Shown: positions 27,468 to 37,256 of the stretch, piece by piece
How positions within the stretch are numbered: position 1 is the stretch's first letter
Layout: every line of letters starts with the position of its first letter
From: Pollutimonas nitritireducens
GTDB lineage: Bacteria > Pseudomonadota > Gammaproteobacteria > Burkholderiales > Burkholderiaceae_B
Assembly: GCF_002849615.1 (NCBI RefSeq)
Contig: NZ_PDNV01000002.1
Span: 1 to 64,000, forward strand
Direction of reading: 5' to 3'
Length of the DNA: 64,000 bases
The notes under the pieces: generated by a model
The model's input: the letters and a program-made list of their open reading frames with translations, nothing else
The model's database searches: none
Told to the model about the DNA's origin: nothing
Translations under genes and position numbers: made by a program

Positions 27468-28594
27468 GATGGCAATACGGTGGCGCTGCCGCTGTCCCAG
27501 CTTGCAAATACTTGGTCGTCCAGCCCTGGCGTATCGGCATGCGAAAGAGCAATACTGGGCACCATCGCCTCGACCACCAATCCAGAATCGAGCCGGATCT
27601 GGTAGCGGGCATAGCTGCCCATCCAGGCTACATGGCTGACCATGCCGCGCCCCCAGTTTGAGTCGGACTCCGGCTGGTCCCGCAGAATCCGTATGTGTTC
27701 AGGGCGTACCGATACGTGGACCTCCATGCCCAGGGGCTCATTGATGCCATGATTCACATACAGGGGGCGTGAGAGATCGTTGCTTTCGATCAGAACGTGA
27801 TCCGGCTCGTCGACCACTATCGTTCCGGTGAACAAATTGGTGTTCCCGATGAAGCCCGCCACGAAACGCGAATTCGGAAACGTGTAGACATCCTGGGGCG
27901 TGCCGCACTGGACGATCTGGCCCTCGGACATGACAGCCAGTCGATGCGCCATGGTCATGGCTTCTTCCTGATCGTGCGTCACCATGATGCAGGTGACGCC
28001 GACTTCATCGAGTATGCGTGCCAGCTCGATCTGGGTCTTTTGCCGAATTTGCTTGTCCAGCGCCGACATCGGCTCATCCAGCAACAGCAGCTTCGGCCGC
28101 TTGACCAGGCTGCGTGCCAGCGCTACCCGCTGCTGCTGGCCGCCAGAAAGCTGTTGCGGTTTACGTCGCGAGTACCCGCCCATCTGGACCAGGTCCAAGG
28201 CTTCGAAAACACGATCATGTATTTCGTTTTTGGGGACACCCTCTTGTTTTAGACCAAAGGCCACATTTGCCTCCACAGTCATATGCGGAAATAGCGCATA
28301 GGACTGGAACATCATGTTGACCGGTCGTCGATAGGGAGGCAGATCGGTGATGTCTTGGTTATCGAGAAAAAGACGGCCGGAACTTACCTGTTCGAAGCCG
28401 GCTAAAATGCGCAGCAAGGTGGACTTTCCACAGCCCGAACTCCCCAAGAGGGCAAACACTTCGTGGTGGCGCACGGAAAGACTGACCGACTGCACCGCCA
28501 CGGTGTCGCCGAAAATCTTGACGACCTCCTCGAGGCGTACAAAGTCATCGGCGTCGCCAGACCAGGAAGTAACGGCAGGACGGGCATCAGACAT
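27464..28594 (-). CDS. potG: Putrescine ABC transporter ATP-binding protein PotG
   Basis: A 376-aa ABC ATPase. Walker A GSSGCGKS is at 51-58, the signature LSGGQQQR near 150, Walker B LLLLDEPMSALD follows, and a C-terminal TOBE domain covers about 290-370. It powers uptake through PotH/PotI. The start codon follows the potF stop by only 4 bp. Confidence 0.93.
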   Translation of the reverse strand: MSDARPAVTSWSGDADDFVRLEEVVKIFGDTVAVQSVSLSVRHHEVFALLGSSGCGKSTLLRILAGFEQVSSGRLFLDNQDITDLPPYRRPVNMMFQSYALFPHMTVEANVAFGLKQEGVPKNEIHDRVFEALDLVQMGGYSRRKPQQLSGGQQQRVALARSLVKRPKLLLLDEPMSALDKQIRQKTQIELARILDEVGVTCIMVTHDQEEAMTMAHRLAVMSEGQIVQCGTPQDVYTFPNSRFVAGFIGNTNLFTGTIVVDEPDHVLIESNDLSRPLYVNHGINEPLGMEVHVSVRPEHIRILRDQPESDSNWGRGMVSHVAWMGSYARYQIRLDSGLVVEAMVPSIALSHADTPGLDDQVFASWDSGSATVLPS

Positions 28595-28598
28595 AGGA

Positions 28599-29699
28599 CT
28601 ATCTTCCCGACTTGAGTTCGGCCCACATGCGGGTTTGCAGACGCATGATGGCCAGCGGCTGCGGCTTGATCACGTACAAGGTCTTTGCCACCTCGGGATC
28701 CGGATAGATCATCGGATTATCGGCGACGTCCTTGACCACAAAATTTCGAGCTTCTTTATTGGCATTCGGGTAGAACATGGTGTTGGTGATTGCCGCGTGC
28801 ACTTGTGGCGTTTCAATATAGTTGATGAAGGCATGCGCTTCATCAACATTGGAAGCACTTTTGGGTATGGCCATGGTATCGAACCACGCCGGCGCCCCAC
28901 CCCGGGGGATGAAGTAATCGATGCTGTAGTCCTTGCGCGCCTCGCGGGCACGGTTGCCCGCAATCAGGACGTCTCCGGAAAATCCATATACCATGCAAAG
29001 ATCGCCACCGGCCAACTCATCGATATAGCCGGATGAACTGAACTGGCGAATGTAGGGCCGTATGGATTTCAACAGCTCGAGCGCCTTTTTGTAGTCCTCG
29101 GGCTGACTGCTGTTGGGATTCTTGCCAAGATAATGCAATGCCGCCGGAAAAACCTGCGCCGCCTCATCCAGCACCGAAATGCCGCAGGCTTTCAATTTTT
29201 CCGCATTCTCAGGCTTGAACAGCATTTCCCAGCTATCCAGAGGTACATCTTTGCCCATGATCTCCTGCACCTTGGTGACGTTATAGCCAAGGCCGTTCGT
29301 GCCGTATCCCCACGGGACCAGGTATTGATTTCCAGGGTCGACGGAGGCCACCAGAGCCATGAGATCTTCGTCGAGGTATTTCCAATTGGGAATTTTCGAC
29401 TTATCCAGCTTCTGGAACAAGTCGCCTTCGATCTGCCGGGCGGCATAGTGCGTGGACGGAACTACGACATCGTAGCCGGACTTCCCGGTGAGGAGCTTGG
29501 CCTGCAGTGTGTCGTTGCTATCGTAAACGTCGTAGCGCACCTGTATGCCGGTGGCTTTCTGGAAGCCGGAAATCGTATCGGGAGCCGTGTATTCCGCCCA
29601 GTTATAGACGTTGACCACCCTGCTCTGCCCCCATGCTGTTGACAGTCCCGTCAACAACACCGCGCCCAGCAGTACCCGCTTCGCCATACTGAATCTCAT
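28599..29699 (-). CDS. potF: Putrescine-binding periplasmic protein PotF
   Basis: A 366-aa solute-binding protein with a signal peptide of about 24 residues (hydrophobic core VLLGAVLLTGL). VNVYNWAEYTAPDTISGFQ, GYDVVVPSTHY and VPWGYGTNGLGYN match the polyamine-binding family. The start at 29699 is fixed by a strong GGAGG ribosome site 7 nt upstream; the frame runs on to 29921. It is the first gene of the potFGHI operon. Whether it prefers putrescine or spermidine cannot be proven here. Confidence 0.92.
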   Translation of the reverse strand: MRFSMAKRVLLGAVLLTGLSTAWGQSRVVNVYNWAEYTAPDTISGFQKATGIQVRYDVYDSNDTLQAKLLTGKSGYDVVVPSTHYAARQIEGDLFQKLDKSKIPNWKYLDEDLMALVASVDPGNQYLVPWGYGTNGLGYNVTKVQEIMGKDVPLDSWEMLFKPENAEKLKACGISVLDEAAQVFPAALHYLGKNPNSSQPEDYKKALELLKSIRPYIRQFSSSGYIDELAGGDLCMVYGFSGDVLIAGNRAREARKDYSIDYFIPRGGAPAWFDTMAIPKSASNVDEAHAFINYIETPQVHAAITNTMFYPNANKEARNFVVKDVADNPMIYPDPEVAKTLYVIKPQPLAIMRLQTRMWAELKSGR

Positions 29700-29728
29700 T
29701 GTGGCCTCCAAAGACAATACCAACAGCG

Positions 29729-29753
29729 AAAAGGCATGATAATAATGCCTTTT
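29729..29753 (-). terminator. Terminator hairpin between kdkA and potF
   Basis: AAAAGGCAT at 29729-29737 pairs with ATGCCTTTT at 29745-29753 around a 7-nt loop, a perfect 9-bp stem. On the minus strand it follows the kdkA stop and ends in a run of four T. It would separate the kdkA transcript from potF. Confidence 0.65.
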
Positions 29754-29757
29754 TTGA

Positions 29758-30474
29758 CTAAAGTATTCCTTGCGCACGGGCAAGCAGGGAGTATGCCCGG
29801 CTGAGCTCGTCCCACCAGAGCACTCCGGCCATATCGGCGACTTTCTCCAGTGAACGGCGCAAGCGCAAAAGATTGGCTTGGCGGCGCTCCAGCGACAAAT
29901 CCTGGCGGCGGCATTTGTCAAAATCGATTAGCCACACTTTTCCGGCCGCATCGACCAATATATTGTAGGCATTCAGGTCTGAATGCCAGACTCCGGCTTC
30001 ATGCATGGCAAAAATAGCGGCGGCTACTGCCGTGTGGCTTGCCCGGTCCAGCATGGTCGCCAAAGGCTGGACCTGCGGTATACGCTCGATGAGTATGGCG
30101 GCACGGTAACCCAGGCCGCGGCGCCAATATGCGGCGGCGATAGGTCGAGGCACAGCCAGGCCCTGTTGCCACATGGCATGCAACAGATCGAATTCGGCAA
30201 ATGAGCGTGTTGCGGACGCACCAGCCCAAAAATAGCGATCCGCATTAATGCGTGACATCAGGCCGCCGCGCCGGTAATGGCGTAATACGCCCGCGCCAAA
30301 CTCGCCTTTCACAAACCACGCAGCCTGCCGTCCGCCCTCACCCACCGCCTTGGCCTCGAGTTGTGCGTTCGAAGGATCGAAAAGAAACGGGCCGGGCCGG
30401 GAAATACCGCTGGCGTCGTAGCGCAAACAGCCAGCATCCAGGGCCACATCGAGCGGACGGATATCATCGCTCAT
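29758..30474 (-). CDS. kdkA: 3-deoxy-D-manno-octulosonic acid kinase (Kdo kinase)
   Basis: A 238-aa protein-kinase-fold enzyme that phosphorylates Kdo at O-4 in the LPS inner core. The catalytic loop reads HSDLNAYNIL (Asp166) and the metal-binding loop WLIDFDKC (Asp184). FAEFDLLHAMWQQGLAVPRPIAA is typical of KdkA. Bacteria with this enzyme usually carry a single phosphorylated Kdo. The ATG at 30474 overlaps the stop of the upstream permease as ATGA. A longer frame to 30636 lies inside that permease. Confidence 0.88.
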   Translation of the reverse strand: MSDDIRPLDVALDAGCLRYDASGISRPGPFLFDPSNAQLEAKAVGEGGRQAAWFVKGEFGAGVLRHYRRGGLMSRINADRYFWAGASATRSFAEFDLLHAMWQQGLAVPRPIAAAYWRRGLGYRAAILIERIPQVQPLATMLDRASHTAVAAAIFAMHEAGVWHSDLNAYNILVDAAGKVWLIDFDKCRRQDLSLERRQANLLRLRRSLEKVADMAGVLWWDELSRAYSLLARAQGIL

Positions 30475-32975
30475 ACGACCTCCCGCAACGACACCAGCGG
30501 CGGAGTCTTCAACACGCCCGACAGCGTCATGCTTCCGCCTATGACCGACGCCAACACCCCGATTCCCACGCCTGCCGCCCATGGCCACCACGATAGCGTC
30601 AGGGTGAAATCGAATACCTGTAGCGCCAGTACCCATGCAACTGCCACTGCGCCGAATGCCGCCAGCAATCCGGCCATTCCTCCCAGCATCAGGAGCTCGA
30701 TGCGCAGCGCAGACGCCAGTTGGCGTCCGCTGGCGCCCAAGGCTCTGAGGACAGCCACTTCATGCATCCGCTCGTCGCGTGTCGAGAACAAGGCGGCGCC
30801 CAACACAAGAACCCCAGCGGCGACCGTAAAGAGGAATAGCAATTGCACCGCCTGCACGACTTGGTCGAGTACATTCTGCACCTGTCCCAATATTGATCCC
30901 ACGTCGAAGACGGTGAGGTTGGGAAAACTGCGCAGCAATTCCTGCGTAAGCCGTGTGTCGCTTGCCGGCACGTACATGGAAGTGATGAAGGTGGCGGGCG
31001 CGCCATCCAGGGCAAGCGGCGTCATGATGGCAAAGAAGTTGGCCTGGAAGGAGTCCCATTTGACCTCACGGATCCCGCTTACCATGACTTCGGTGGGGCG
31101 CCCCGCGACATCGAAAGTAAGCGTGTCATTGACGACGATCCCCAGCGAGTCTGCAAGCCCGCTCTCCAGAGAGACTTCCGCTTTCGCCGGGTCGAGCCAG
31201 CGTCCGTCCACGATCTCGTTGCTGGACGGCAAGGTTTCCGTATAAGAGAGATTGAATTCGCGATCGACAAGCCGCTTGGCGCGATCATCGGTATAGCTGT
31301 CCGGATTCACCGGCGTTTTATTGATGGCAAGCAGACGGCCCCGCACCATGGGCGAAAGCACGGGGTTGGAAATGCCTGCCTGCTTGAGGCGCGCCGCTAC
31401 GGCCGCGCGTTGATCAGGCTGGATATTGATGAGAAAGGTATTGGGCGCGTCGGCGGGCAGGGTGCTTTGCCAGCCTTGCAGCAGATCGGTGCGCGTAATG
31501 GCCAGCAGCAGCAATATCATGAGGCCCATGGCTAAAGAACAGAGCTGTGTCACGGTCAACCCGCGACGGCGTACCATGCCGGCCAGCGCGAATCGCAAGG
31601 ATGGGTGGCCCTGAACGCGACGGCGCAAAACGGCCAGAACCCGCAACAAACCGTAGGCCAGCGCCGCAAAAACCAGGAATGCCGCCAGGAAACCCAGGGC
31701 TACCACGGCGCTCAGGCGCAAATCGCCGGATATCCATACGATAAGCAGGAAGAATGCAGCCAGGCCAAGCATAGTGGAAGGCCAGCGTCGCATAAGCTCC
31801 CCCGAAGCATCGCGTCGCAGGACACGCGCGGGGGGGACCCGGCGCAACGACGCCAAGGGTGGCAAGGCAAAACCCAACAGCAACAACAGTCCTGTCACAA
31901 GTCCCTGCAATGCCGGCCGCAAGGATGCTGCCGGCAGGCGGGTATCCAGCCATGCCGCCACCAACGCAACCAGCCCATGGTGCACCGCGTAGCCCACGAT
32001 CGCCCCAGCTGCGGATGCAATCAAAGCCAGTAACAGGAACTCTGTCCACAACAGTGTGCTCAGCTGCGATTTGCTGGCTCCCAGGCAGCGCATGATGGCA
32101 ATGCCATCCTGGTGGCGCAAGCTGAATCGGCGGGCTGCCAATGCGACCGCGACAGCCGCTATCATGACGGTCAGCAATGCGACAAGGACCAGGAACTGGT
32201 TTGCCCGGACCAGGGCGCGCTGAATTTCGGGCCGGTTGGACTCGATGGTCACCAGCTTCTGCCCGCGCCCCAACTTGCCGTCGAGCCAGGATTCATAGTT
32301 CGCCATGGCCGCAGGGTCACCCGCGATCATTAACTGGTAGGCAATACGGCTGCCCGGCGCAACCAATCCTGTTGCGGGCAGATCATCCAGGTTCATCATC
32401 AATCGTGGCGCGACATTCACGAACTGCATGCCCCGATCGGGTTCATAGGAAATCACCTTGGCGATTGTCATGGAGGCATCTCCGACAGACAAGGCGTCGC
32501 CTATCGCTATGCCTAGCGAACTCAGCAGTTGCGCATCCGCCCAAACCGTTCCAGGCGCTGGCGGCTGTCGCAGGGGCTCCCCGGTTCCAGCGGCCGTATC
32601 GGCCAGGCGCAACTGGCCGCGCAGGGGATAGCCGGGCGATACCGCCTTGAGCGAAACGAGCTGGGCGCCTTCCCCGCTGCTCACCATGGACGGAAACTGC
32701 TGGGTCCGGGCAGTGGCAAGCTGCAATTCCGCCGCCTTGTCGATAAATCGATCAGGTATGGCTTCGTCAGCCTGAATAACAAGATCGCCACCGAGCATTT
32801 GAGCAGAATCACGTTGCAACGCGCGTCCTACGCGGTCCGCGAGAAAACCCACGCTGGTTACCGCCGATACGGCAATGATCAACGCCAGCATCAGCAGGCG
32901 AATTTCACCCGAATGCCAATCGCGTCGCAGCGCGCGCACCCCTAGCCGGATGTCGGGAAATTTGCTTGAACGCAT
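30471..32975 (-). CDS. FtsX-like ABC transporter permease (YbbP family)
   Basis: An 834-aa membrane protein with one N-terminal helix (about 25-45), a large periplasmic domain, a block of about four helices near 260-390, more helices around 400-500, and a C-terminal FtsX-type helix group near 700-820. This matches YbbP/YbbM-type permeases of the LolCE/MacB superclass, thought to move lipophilic molecules. The partner ATPase (YbbA) is not beside it. It overlaps kdkA by 4 bp, a link to LPS that is suggestive only. Confidence 0.82.
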   Translation of the reverse strand: MRSSKFPDIRLGVRALRRDWHSGEIRLLMLALIIAVSAVTSVGFLADRVGRALQRDSAQMLGGDLVIQADEAIPDRFIDKAAELQLATARTQQFPSMVSSGEGAQLVSLKAVSPGYPLRGQLRLADTAAGTGEPLRQPPAPGTVWADAQLLSSLGIAIGDALSVGDASMTIAKVISYEPDRGMQFVNVAPRLMMNLDDLPATGLVAPGSRIAYQLMIAGDPAAMANYESWLDGKLGRGQKLVTIESNRPEIQRALVRANQFLVLVALLTVMIAAVAVALAARRFSLRHQDGIAIMRCLGASKSQLSTLLWTEFLLLALIASAAGAIVGYAVHHGLVALVAAWLDTRLPAASLRPALQGLVTGLLLLLGFALPPLASLRRVPPARVLRRDASGELMRRWPSTMLGLAAFFLLIVWISGDLRLSAVVALGFLAAFLVFAALAYGLLRVLAVLRRRVQGHPSLRFALAGMVRRRGLTVTQLCSLAMGLMILLLLAITRTDLLQGWQSTLPADAPNTFLINIQPDQRAAVAARLKQAGISNPVLSPMVRGRLLAINKTPVNPDSYTDDRAKRLVDREFNLSYTETLPSSNEIVDGRWLDPAKAEVSLESGLADSLGIVVNDTLTFDVAGRPTEVMVSGIREVKWDSFQANFFAIMTPLALDGAPATFITSMYVPASDTRLTQELLRSFPNLTVFDVGSILGQVQNVLDQVVQAVQLLFLFTVAAGVLVLGAALFSTRDERMHEVAVLRALGASGRQLASALRIELLMLGGMAGLLAAFGAVAVAWVLALQVFDFTLTLSWWPWAAGVGIGVLASVIGGSMTLSGVLKTPPLVSLREVV

Positions 32976-32979
32976 GATG

Positions 32980-33759
32980 TCAGGCCTTTATCAACAACAA
33001 AACCATGATAACCAGAAGCATACAGGCAAAGGTTAGTTTCAATCTCGGCTCCGGCAAGGAATAAGCCAGCCTCACACCGTAGGGCACCAGGAAGATGCTG
33101 CCCAGCGCCATCGGGACACCAATTGTCCAATCAGCCTGCCCGTGCACCGCATACGCAAACAGTGCCACAAAGGTTCCGGGTATGACCATGGTCAGTGCCA
33201 AAGCTTGCGCGCCGGTCTGGGTCTGGCGGAATACCGTGGTCAGGATAGGAACGACGAGGACTGATCCACCTACGCCGAAGATGCCGCCGGCCAGGCCCGC
33301 GACAGTGCCTATCAGGGCAAACCAGCCCTTGTGGAAATCCTCGACATTGCGCCGCGGCGCTTGTGGCCGACTTTGCCGTGGTTCCGAACGCCGGCTCTGG
33401 TAAAAATAGAATAGAGCAATGCTCAGCACAAAGGCGGCATAGATACGGCGCAGCAACACAGGATCGATCCCGAGGGCGATCTGCGCGCCGATCCAAGTGA
33501 AAACGATAGATCCTGCGGCGCCGGCCCCCGCCGCCTGCAGATTGATTTTTGCTTTCTGGTTGTATTTGCGCACCGTCATGAGCACGGCAGGCAGTACCAT
33601 GATCAGCGCCGTACCCTGGGCCGCCTGCTGGTCCATGTCGAGCATCAGTCCGAGCAAGGGAATGGCAAGCAGCCCCCCGCCTATTCCCAGCACTCCGCCT
33701 GCAAAACCGATCAAGGCGCCTGCCGCCAGACAAGCCAGAACTACCCCATACCACTCCAA
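32980..33759 (-). CDS. TSUP/TauE family sulfite exporter-like permease
   Basis: A 259-aa protein with about eight membrane helices. The duplicated motif of the family appears as GFAGGVLGIGGGLLAIPLL near the N terminus and LAGGIFGVGGSVLVVPIL in the second half. Members export sulfite or sulfur-containing organic acids; the substrate here is unknown. It lies between radA and the YbbP-type gene with short gaps, probably in one operon. Confidence 0.85.
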   Translation of the reverse strand: MEWYGVVLACLAAGALIGFAGGVLGIGGGLLAIPLLGLMLDMDQQAAQGTALIMVLPAVLMTVRKYNQKAKINLQAAGAGAAGSIVFTWIGAQIALGIDPVLLRRIYAAFVLSIALFYFYQSRRSEPRQSRPQAPRRNVEDFHKGWFALIGTVAGLAGGIFGVGGSVLVVPILTTVFRQTQTGAQALALTMVIPGTFVALFAYAVHGQADWTIGVPMALGSIFLVPYGVRLAYSLPEPRLKLTFACMLLVIMVLLLIKA

Positions 33760-33775
33760 TACATACCCCTTCAGG

Positions 33776-35128
33776 CTAGCGCAAGCGCTCGATAGCGGAT
33801 TCTACGCGGTCCACCGCCCATATCTCGAGCCCTTCTATGGGCTGCTTAGGTGCATTGGCTTTGGGGATCAGCGCGACGCTGAATCCCAGCTTGGCCGCCT
33901 CTTTAAGGCGTTCCTGCCCGCGCGGTGCGGGACGGATCTCGCCAGCCAGGCCGACTTCGCCAAAAACGATCAGCCCCTTGGGCAGGGACCGATCCCGCAA
34001 CGACGACACAATGGCAAGCAGCACTGGCAGGTCGGCTGCCGGCTCCGTGATTTTTACGCCACCAACTGCATTGACGAAGACGTCCTGGTCAAACGTGACA
34101 ACGCCTGCGTGGCGATGCAGCACTGCCAGCAGCATGGCCAGCCGGGTACCTTCCAGTCCTACCGATAAGCGGCGCGGATTCGGCACGTGGGCAGTATCGA
34201 CCAGTGCCTGGATTTCGACCAGCAAGGGCCGCGTCCCTTCCTGTGTGGCCATGACGCAGGAGCCGGCGACGTCCTGCGCATGTTGCGAGAGAAACAGCGC
34301 CGAAGGATTGGTCACGCCACGCAGGCCCCGATCGGTCATGGCGAAAACGCCTAGCTCATTGACCGCGCCAAAGCGATTCTTGAACGCCCGCACAAGGCGG
34401 AACGAAGAGTGAGTGTCACCTTCGAAATACAATACCGTGTCCACGATATGTTCGAGCACACGCGGGCCGGCCAGGGTGCCATCTTTTGTGACATGCCCGA
34501 TCAGGACAATGGTGATTCCCGTCTGCTTGGCCATGCGCGTAAGCTGCGCCGCACATTCCCGTACTTGCGACACAGAGCCGGGCGCCGCGCTCAGTTCACT
34601 GGAATACAGGGTCTGAATGGAGTCGATGACAGCCACACTGGGACGCTGTTCCATCAGAGCCGCCATGATGGACTCGAGACGGATCTCGGCAAGCAGGTCA
34701 ACGTCGCCTGTTGCCAGCTCCAGCCGCCGCGCCCTTAACGCTACCTGCTCGGCGGATTCCTCCCCGGTCACATACAGCACCTTGACCGCATGCGAGAGGG
34801 ATACCAAGGCTTGGAGCAATAGCGTGGATTTCCCGATACCCGGGTCTCCACCTATCAGGACAACGGCGCCTTTTACGAGACCACCACCCAGAACGCGGTC
34901 GAACTCGCTTATGCCGGTGGGCTGGCGCGGCAATTCCCGCGCCTCGATCTCGGCCAGGCTGCGTATTGGGCTGCTCCCGGCGAGCGGAGCAAACCGGTGC
35001 GCCGTTACGCCGACGTCCCGCGATTCTTCCAAGGTGTTCCAAGCATTGCAATGGGGACACTTGCCTTCCCATTTGGGGCAGCTTCCCCCGCATTCGCTGC
35101 ATACGAATAAAGTTTTGATCTTGGCCAT
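33776..35128 (-). CDS. radA: DNA repair protein RadA
   Basis: A 450-aa RecA-like protein that processes branched recombination intermediates. A four-Cys zinc finger has Cys10, Cys13, Cys24 and Cys27. Walker A GGDPGIGKST is at 93-102 and the RadA-specific KNRFG motif at 250-254. A C-terminal Lon-protease-like domain with no protease function follows from about 285. It lies 29 bp after the SDR gene and 16 bp before the TSUP gene. Confidence 0.95.
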   Translation of the reverse strand: MAKIKTLFVCSECGGSCPKWEGKCPHCNAWNTLEESRDVGVTAHRFAPLAGSSPIRSLAEIEARELPRQPTGISEFDRVLGGGLVKGAVVLIGGDPGIGKSTLLLQALVSLSHAVKVLYVTGEESAEQVALRARRLELATGDVDLLAEIRLESIMAALMEQRPSVAVIDSIQTLYSSELSAAPGSVSQVRECAAQLTRMAKQTGITIVLIGHVTKDGTLAGPRVLEHIVDTVLYFEGDTHSSFRLVRAFKNRFGAVNELGVFAMTDRGLRGVTNPSALFLSQHAQDVAGSCVMATQEGTRPLLVEIQALVDTAHVPNPRRLSVGLEGTRLAMLLAVLHRHAGVVTFDQDVFVNAVGGVKITEPAADLPVLLAIVSSLRDRSLPKGLIVFGEVGLAGEIRPAPRGQERLKEAAKLGFSVALIPKANAPKQPIEGLEIWAVDRVESAIERLR

Positions 35129-35157
35129 GCAGCGAGTTTAACCGGCGCGAAGGTTTT

Positions 35158-35874
35158 CTATCGGCCGGCCAGGCTGCCGCCACCGTCCACGCCCAGCACC
35201 TGGCCAGTAATGAAGCCAGCTTCCTTGCTGAGAAGGAAGGTTACTGCGGCGGCAACATCGGAAGGCTGCCCAAATCGACCCATGGGTATGGAGGCAAGGG
35301 CCTTCTTTTCCGCCTCGCTGCCTTCGGTATGCGAGGCACGAAACAATTCCGTATCGACGGGGCCTGGCGACACCGCATTCACCGTAATGCCGTAAGGAGC
35401 GAGTTCGAGTGCCCAGGTCTTGGTACAGCCGACAAGCGCGCTTTTTGCCGCGGAATAGCTGGTGCGATTGACCGCTCCGTGCGTGACGCGGCTGCAAATG
35501 TTAACAATGCGGCCGTCCCGGCGCGCTTTCATGGAGGGAACGAAAGTTTGCGTCACCTGTACGGCGACCCGCACATTCAAGTCGAACACCTGATAGAGCG
35601 AAGCCAGGTCGACTTCGCCCAGGGGTTCCGGCATGACCAGGCCGACATTGTTCACCACCGCGTCGACCGGATATTTTTCGCGTATGACTCTCAGGATGTC
35701 CTCGGTTTCTCCGGCATTGTTCAGATCGCAGGAATACAAATAACCGGGAAAATCGATATCCTGGGTATGACGGGCCAGACCAACCACGTGACACCCCAGG
35801 TCAGCCAGACGCCGGCTTATTGCCCACCCTATTCCCTTGGTAGCTCCGGTTACCAATACACATTTGTCTTTCAC
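35158..35874 (-). CDS. Short-chain dehydrogenase/reductase (FabG-like)
   Basis: A 238-aa SDR with NAD(P)-binding TGATKGIG at 9-16, VNNVG in the middle and the catalytic Tyr-x3-Lys in TSYSAAKSAL. VSPGPVDTELF follows. The likely start is GTG at 35874, preceded by AAAGGA with 7-nt spacing; an ATG-less extension to 35925 lacks family similarity. Substrate unknown. It resembles FabG-type 3-oxoacyl reductases but no fatty acid genes are nearby. Confidence 0.83.
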   Translation of the reverse strand: MKDKCVLVTGATKGIGWAISRRLADLGCHVVGLARHTQDIDFPGYLYSCDLNNAGETEDILRVIREKYPVDAVVNNVGLVMPEPLGEVDLASLYQVFDLNVRVAVQVTQTFVPSMKARRDGRIVNICSRVTHGAVNRTSYSAAKSALVGCTKTWALELAPYGITVNAVSPGPVDTELFRASHTEGSEAEKKALASIPMGRFGQPSDVAAAVTFLLSKEAGFITGQVLGVDGGGSLAGR

Positions 35875-35965
35875 GCGAATTCCTTTGAGCGGTCGTAGAG
35901 AGCCTGCCCGGATGTCCGGGCCCATTCCAAGCAGCGATTAAACTCCAGTTTAGCCTCGCGCGTCG

Positions 35966-37096
35966 CTAAGCAATGACAATTTTAGGTACGCGAGTCGCCA
36001 CGGCACATAACAGTTCGTAGCCTATCGTTCCGGCCGTGCCGGCCACTTCATCGACCGACGGACCATCTTCACCCCACAGCACCACGCGTGAACCGATATG
36101 GGCCTGAGGCACCGGGGTCAGATCGACGACAAGCATATCCATGGATACGCGGCCCAGCAGACGGGTGCGCACGCCATCGACAGAGACGGGTGTGCCGGTG
36201 CCGGCATGCCTGGGATAACCATCGGCATAGCCGCAGGCCACGACGCCTATCCGCATCGAACTGCTGGACGTAAACATATGGCCATAGCCTACGGATCCAC
36301 CTTCCGGTATATCGCGCACACTGATCAGGCGGGATGACAGCGTCATCGCTGCGTGCAACTGAAGCGACTCGGCCGACTTATCGGCAAAAGGAGAAGCGCC
36401 ATAAAGGCAAATCCCCGGGCGCACCCACTGTTCCTGCTCGTCGGGAATGGATGCCCAGATCTCGGGCGTCAAGGTTGCTGCCGAGTTGCAGACGCTTACC
36501 CGGCCGGGCAAACCCATGGTGACCTGATGGAATAGCCGCAGTTGCTGTTGTGTGAGATTGGAGTCATCGTCCGCGCGCGCAAAATGCGTCATCTTGCCCA
36601 GACCGTTGAGGACGCCTTGTGCCTGCATGGCTCGGGCCCGATCATAGGCTCCCGGGTAATCGCCAACGGAAAATCCAAGTCGGCTCATGCCGGTATCAAG
36701 TTTCACGAAGGCATCCATCGCGTGGGCCATCCTGGCTAACGCCAGCATATCCAGCTGATCCCGGCAATGCAGGACGGTCACGACACGATAGTGGTCCATG
36801 ATAGCGATATCTGCCGGTTCGAAAAATCCCTCCAGCAAAAGGATGGGACCGGTCCACCCCGCTTCCCGGCATCGCACTGCCTCGTCAAGATCCAGCATGG
36901 CCAATCCGTCGGCCGCACCGAAGCCTTGAATGGCATTTTCAATGCCATGCCCATAAGCATTGGCCTTAATGACCGCCCATACCTTGGGCGACCTCCTGCC
37001 GGCCGGCGTGTCTGCGCCACTTAATCTCCGCTTTACAGTGTGCAGGTTATGACTGAGCGACGACAACGAAATCGTCGCCGAAATAGGACGTGGCAT
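35966..37096 (-). CDS. alr: Alanine racemase
   Basis: PLP enzyme making D-alanine for peptidoglycan. The 376-aa protein has the PLP lysine Lys44 in VIKANAYGHG and the opposite catalytic Tyr271 in SVGYGHMF. VRPGICLYGASPF is conserved. I use the ATG at 37096, although an ATG 12 bp upstream is equally in frame. It diverges from hpnC. Whether it is the biosynthetic (alr) or catabolic (dadX) form cannot be told; no dadA gene is adjacent. Confidence 0.92.
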   Translation of the reverse strand: MPRPISATISLSSLSHNLHTVKRRLSGADTPAGRRSPKVWAVIKANAYGHGIENAIQGFGAADGLAMLDLDEAVRCREAGWTGPILLLEGFFEPADIAIMDHYRVVTVLHCRDQLDMLALARMAHAMDAFVKLDTGMSRLGFSVGDYPGAYDRARAMQAQGVLNGLGKMTHFARADDDSNLTQQQLRLFHQVTMGLPGRVSVCNSAATLTPEIWASIPDEQEQWVRPGICLYGASPFADKSAESLQLHAAMTLSSRLISVRDIPEGGSVGYGHMFTSSSSMRIGVVACGYADGYPRHAGTGTPVSVDGVRTRLLGRVSMDMLVVDLTPVPQAHIGSRVVLWGEDGPSVDEVAGTAGTIGYELLCAVATRVPKIVIA

Positions 37097-37256
37097 GATT
37101 CTTTCCAAAAGACCAGGATATGACAGCGCAAAGACGTGAATGGTACGACCATGAGGTCGGCCAGTGCAAGCCGGAACGCCGCAAGCGGCACAATGAAAGC
37201 CCTGATCGTTGTGGGCGGTGCAAACGACGGGATGCCATGTCTTATACTTCCCGCCT

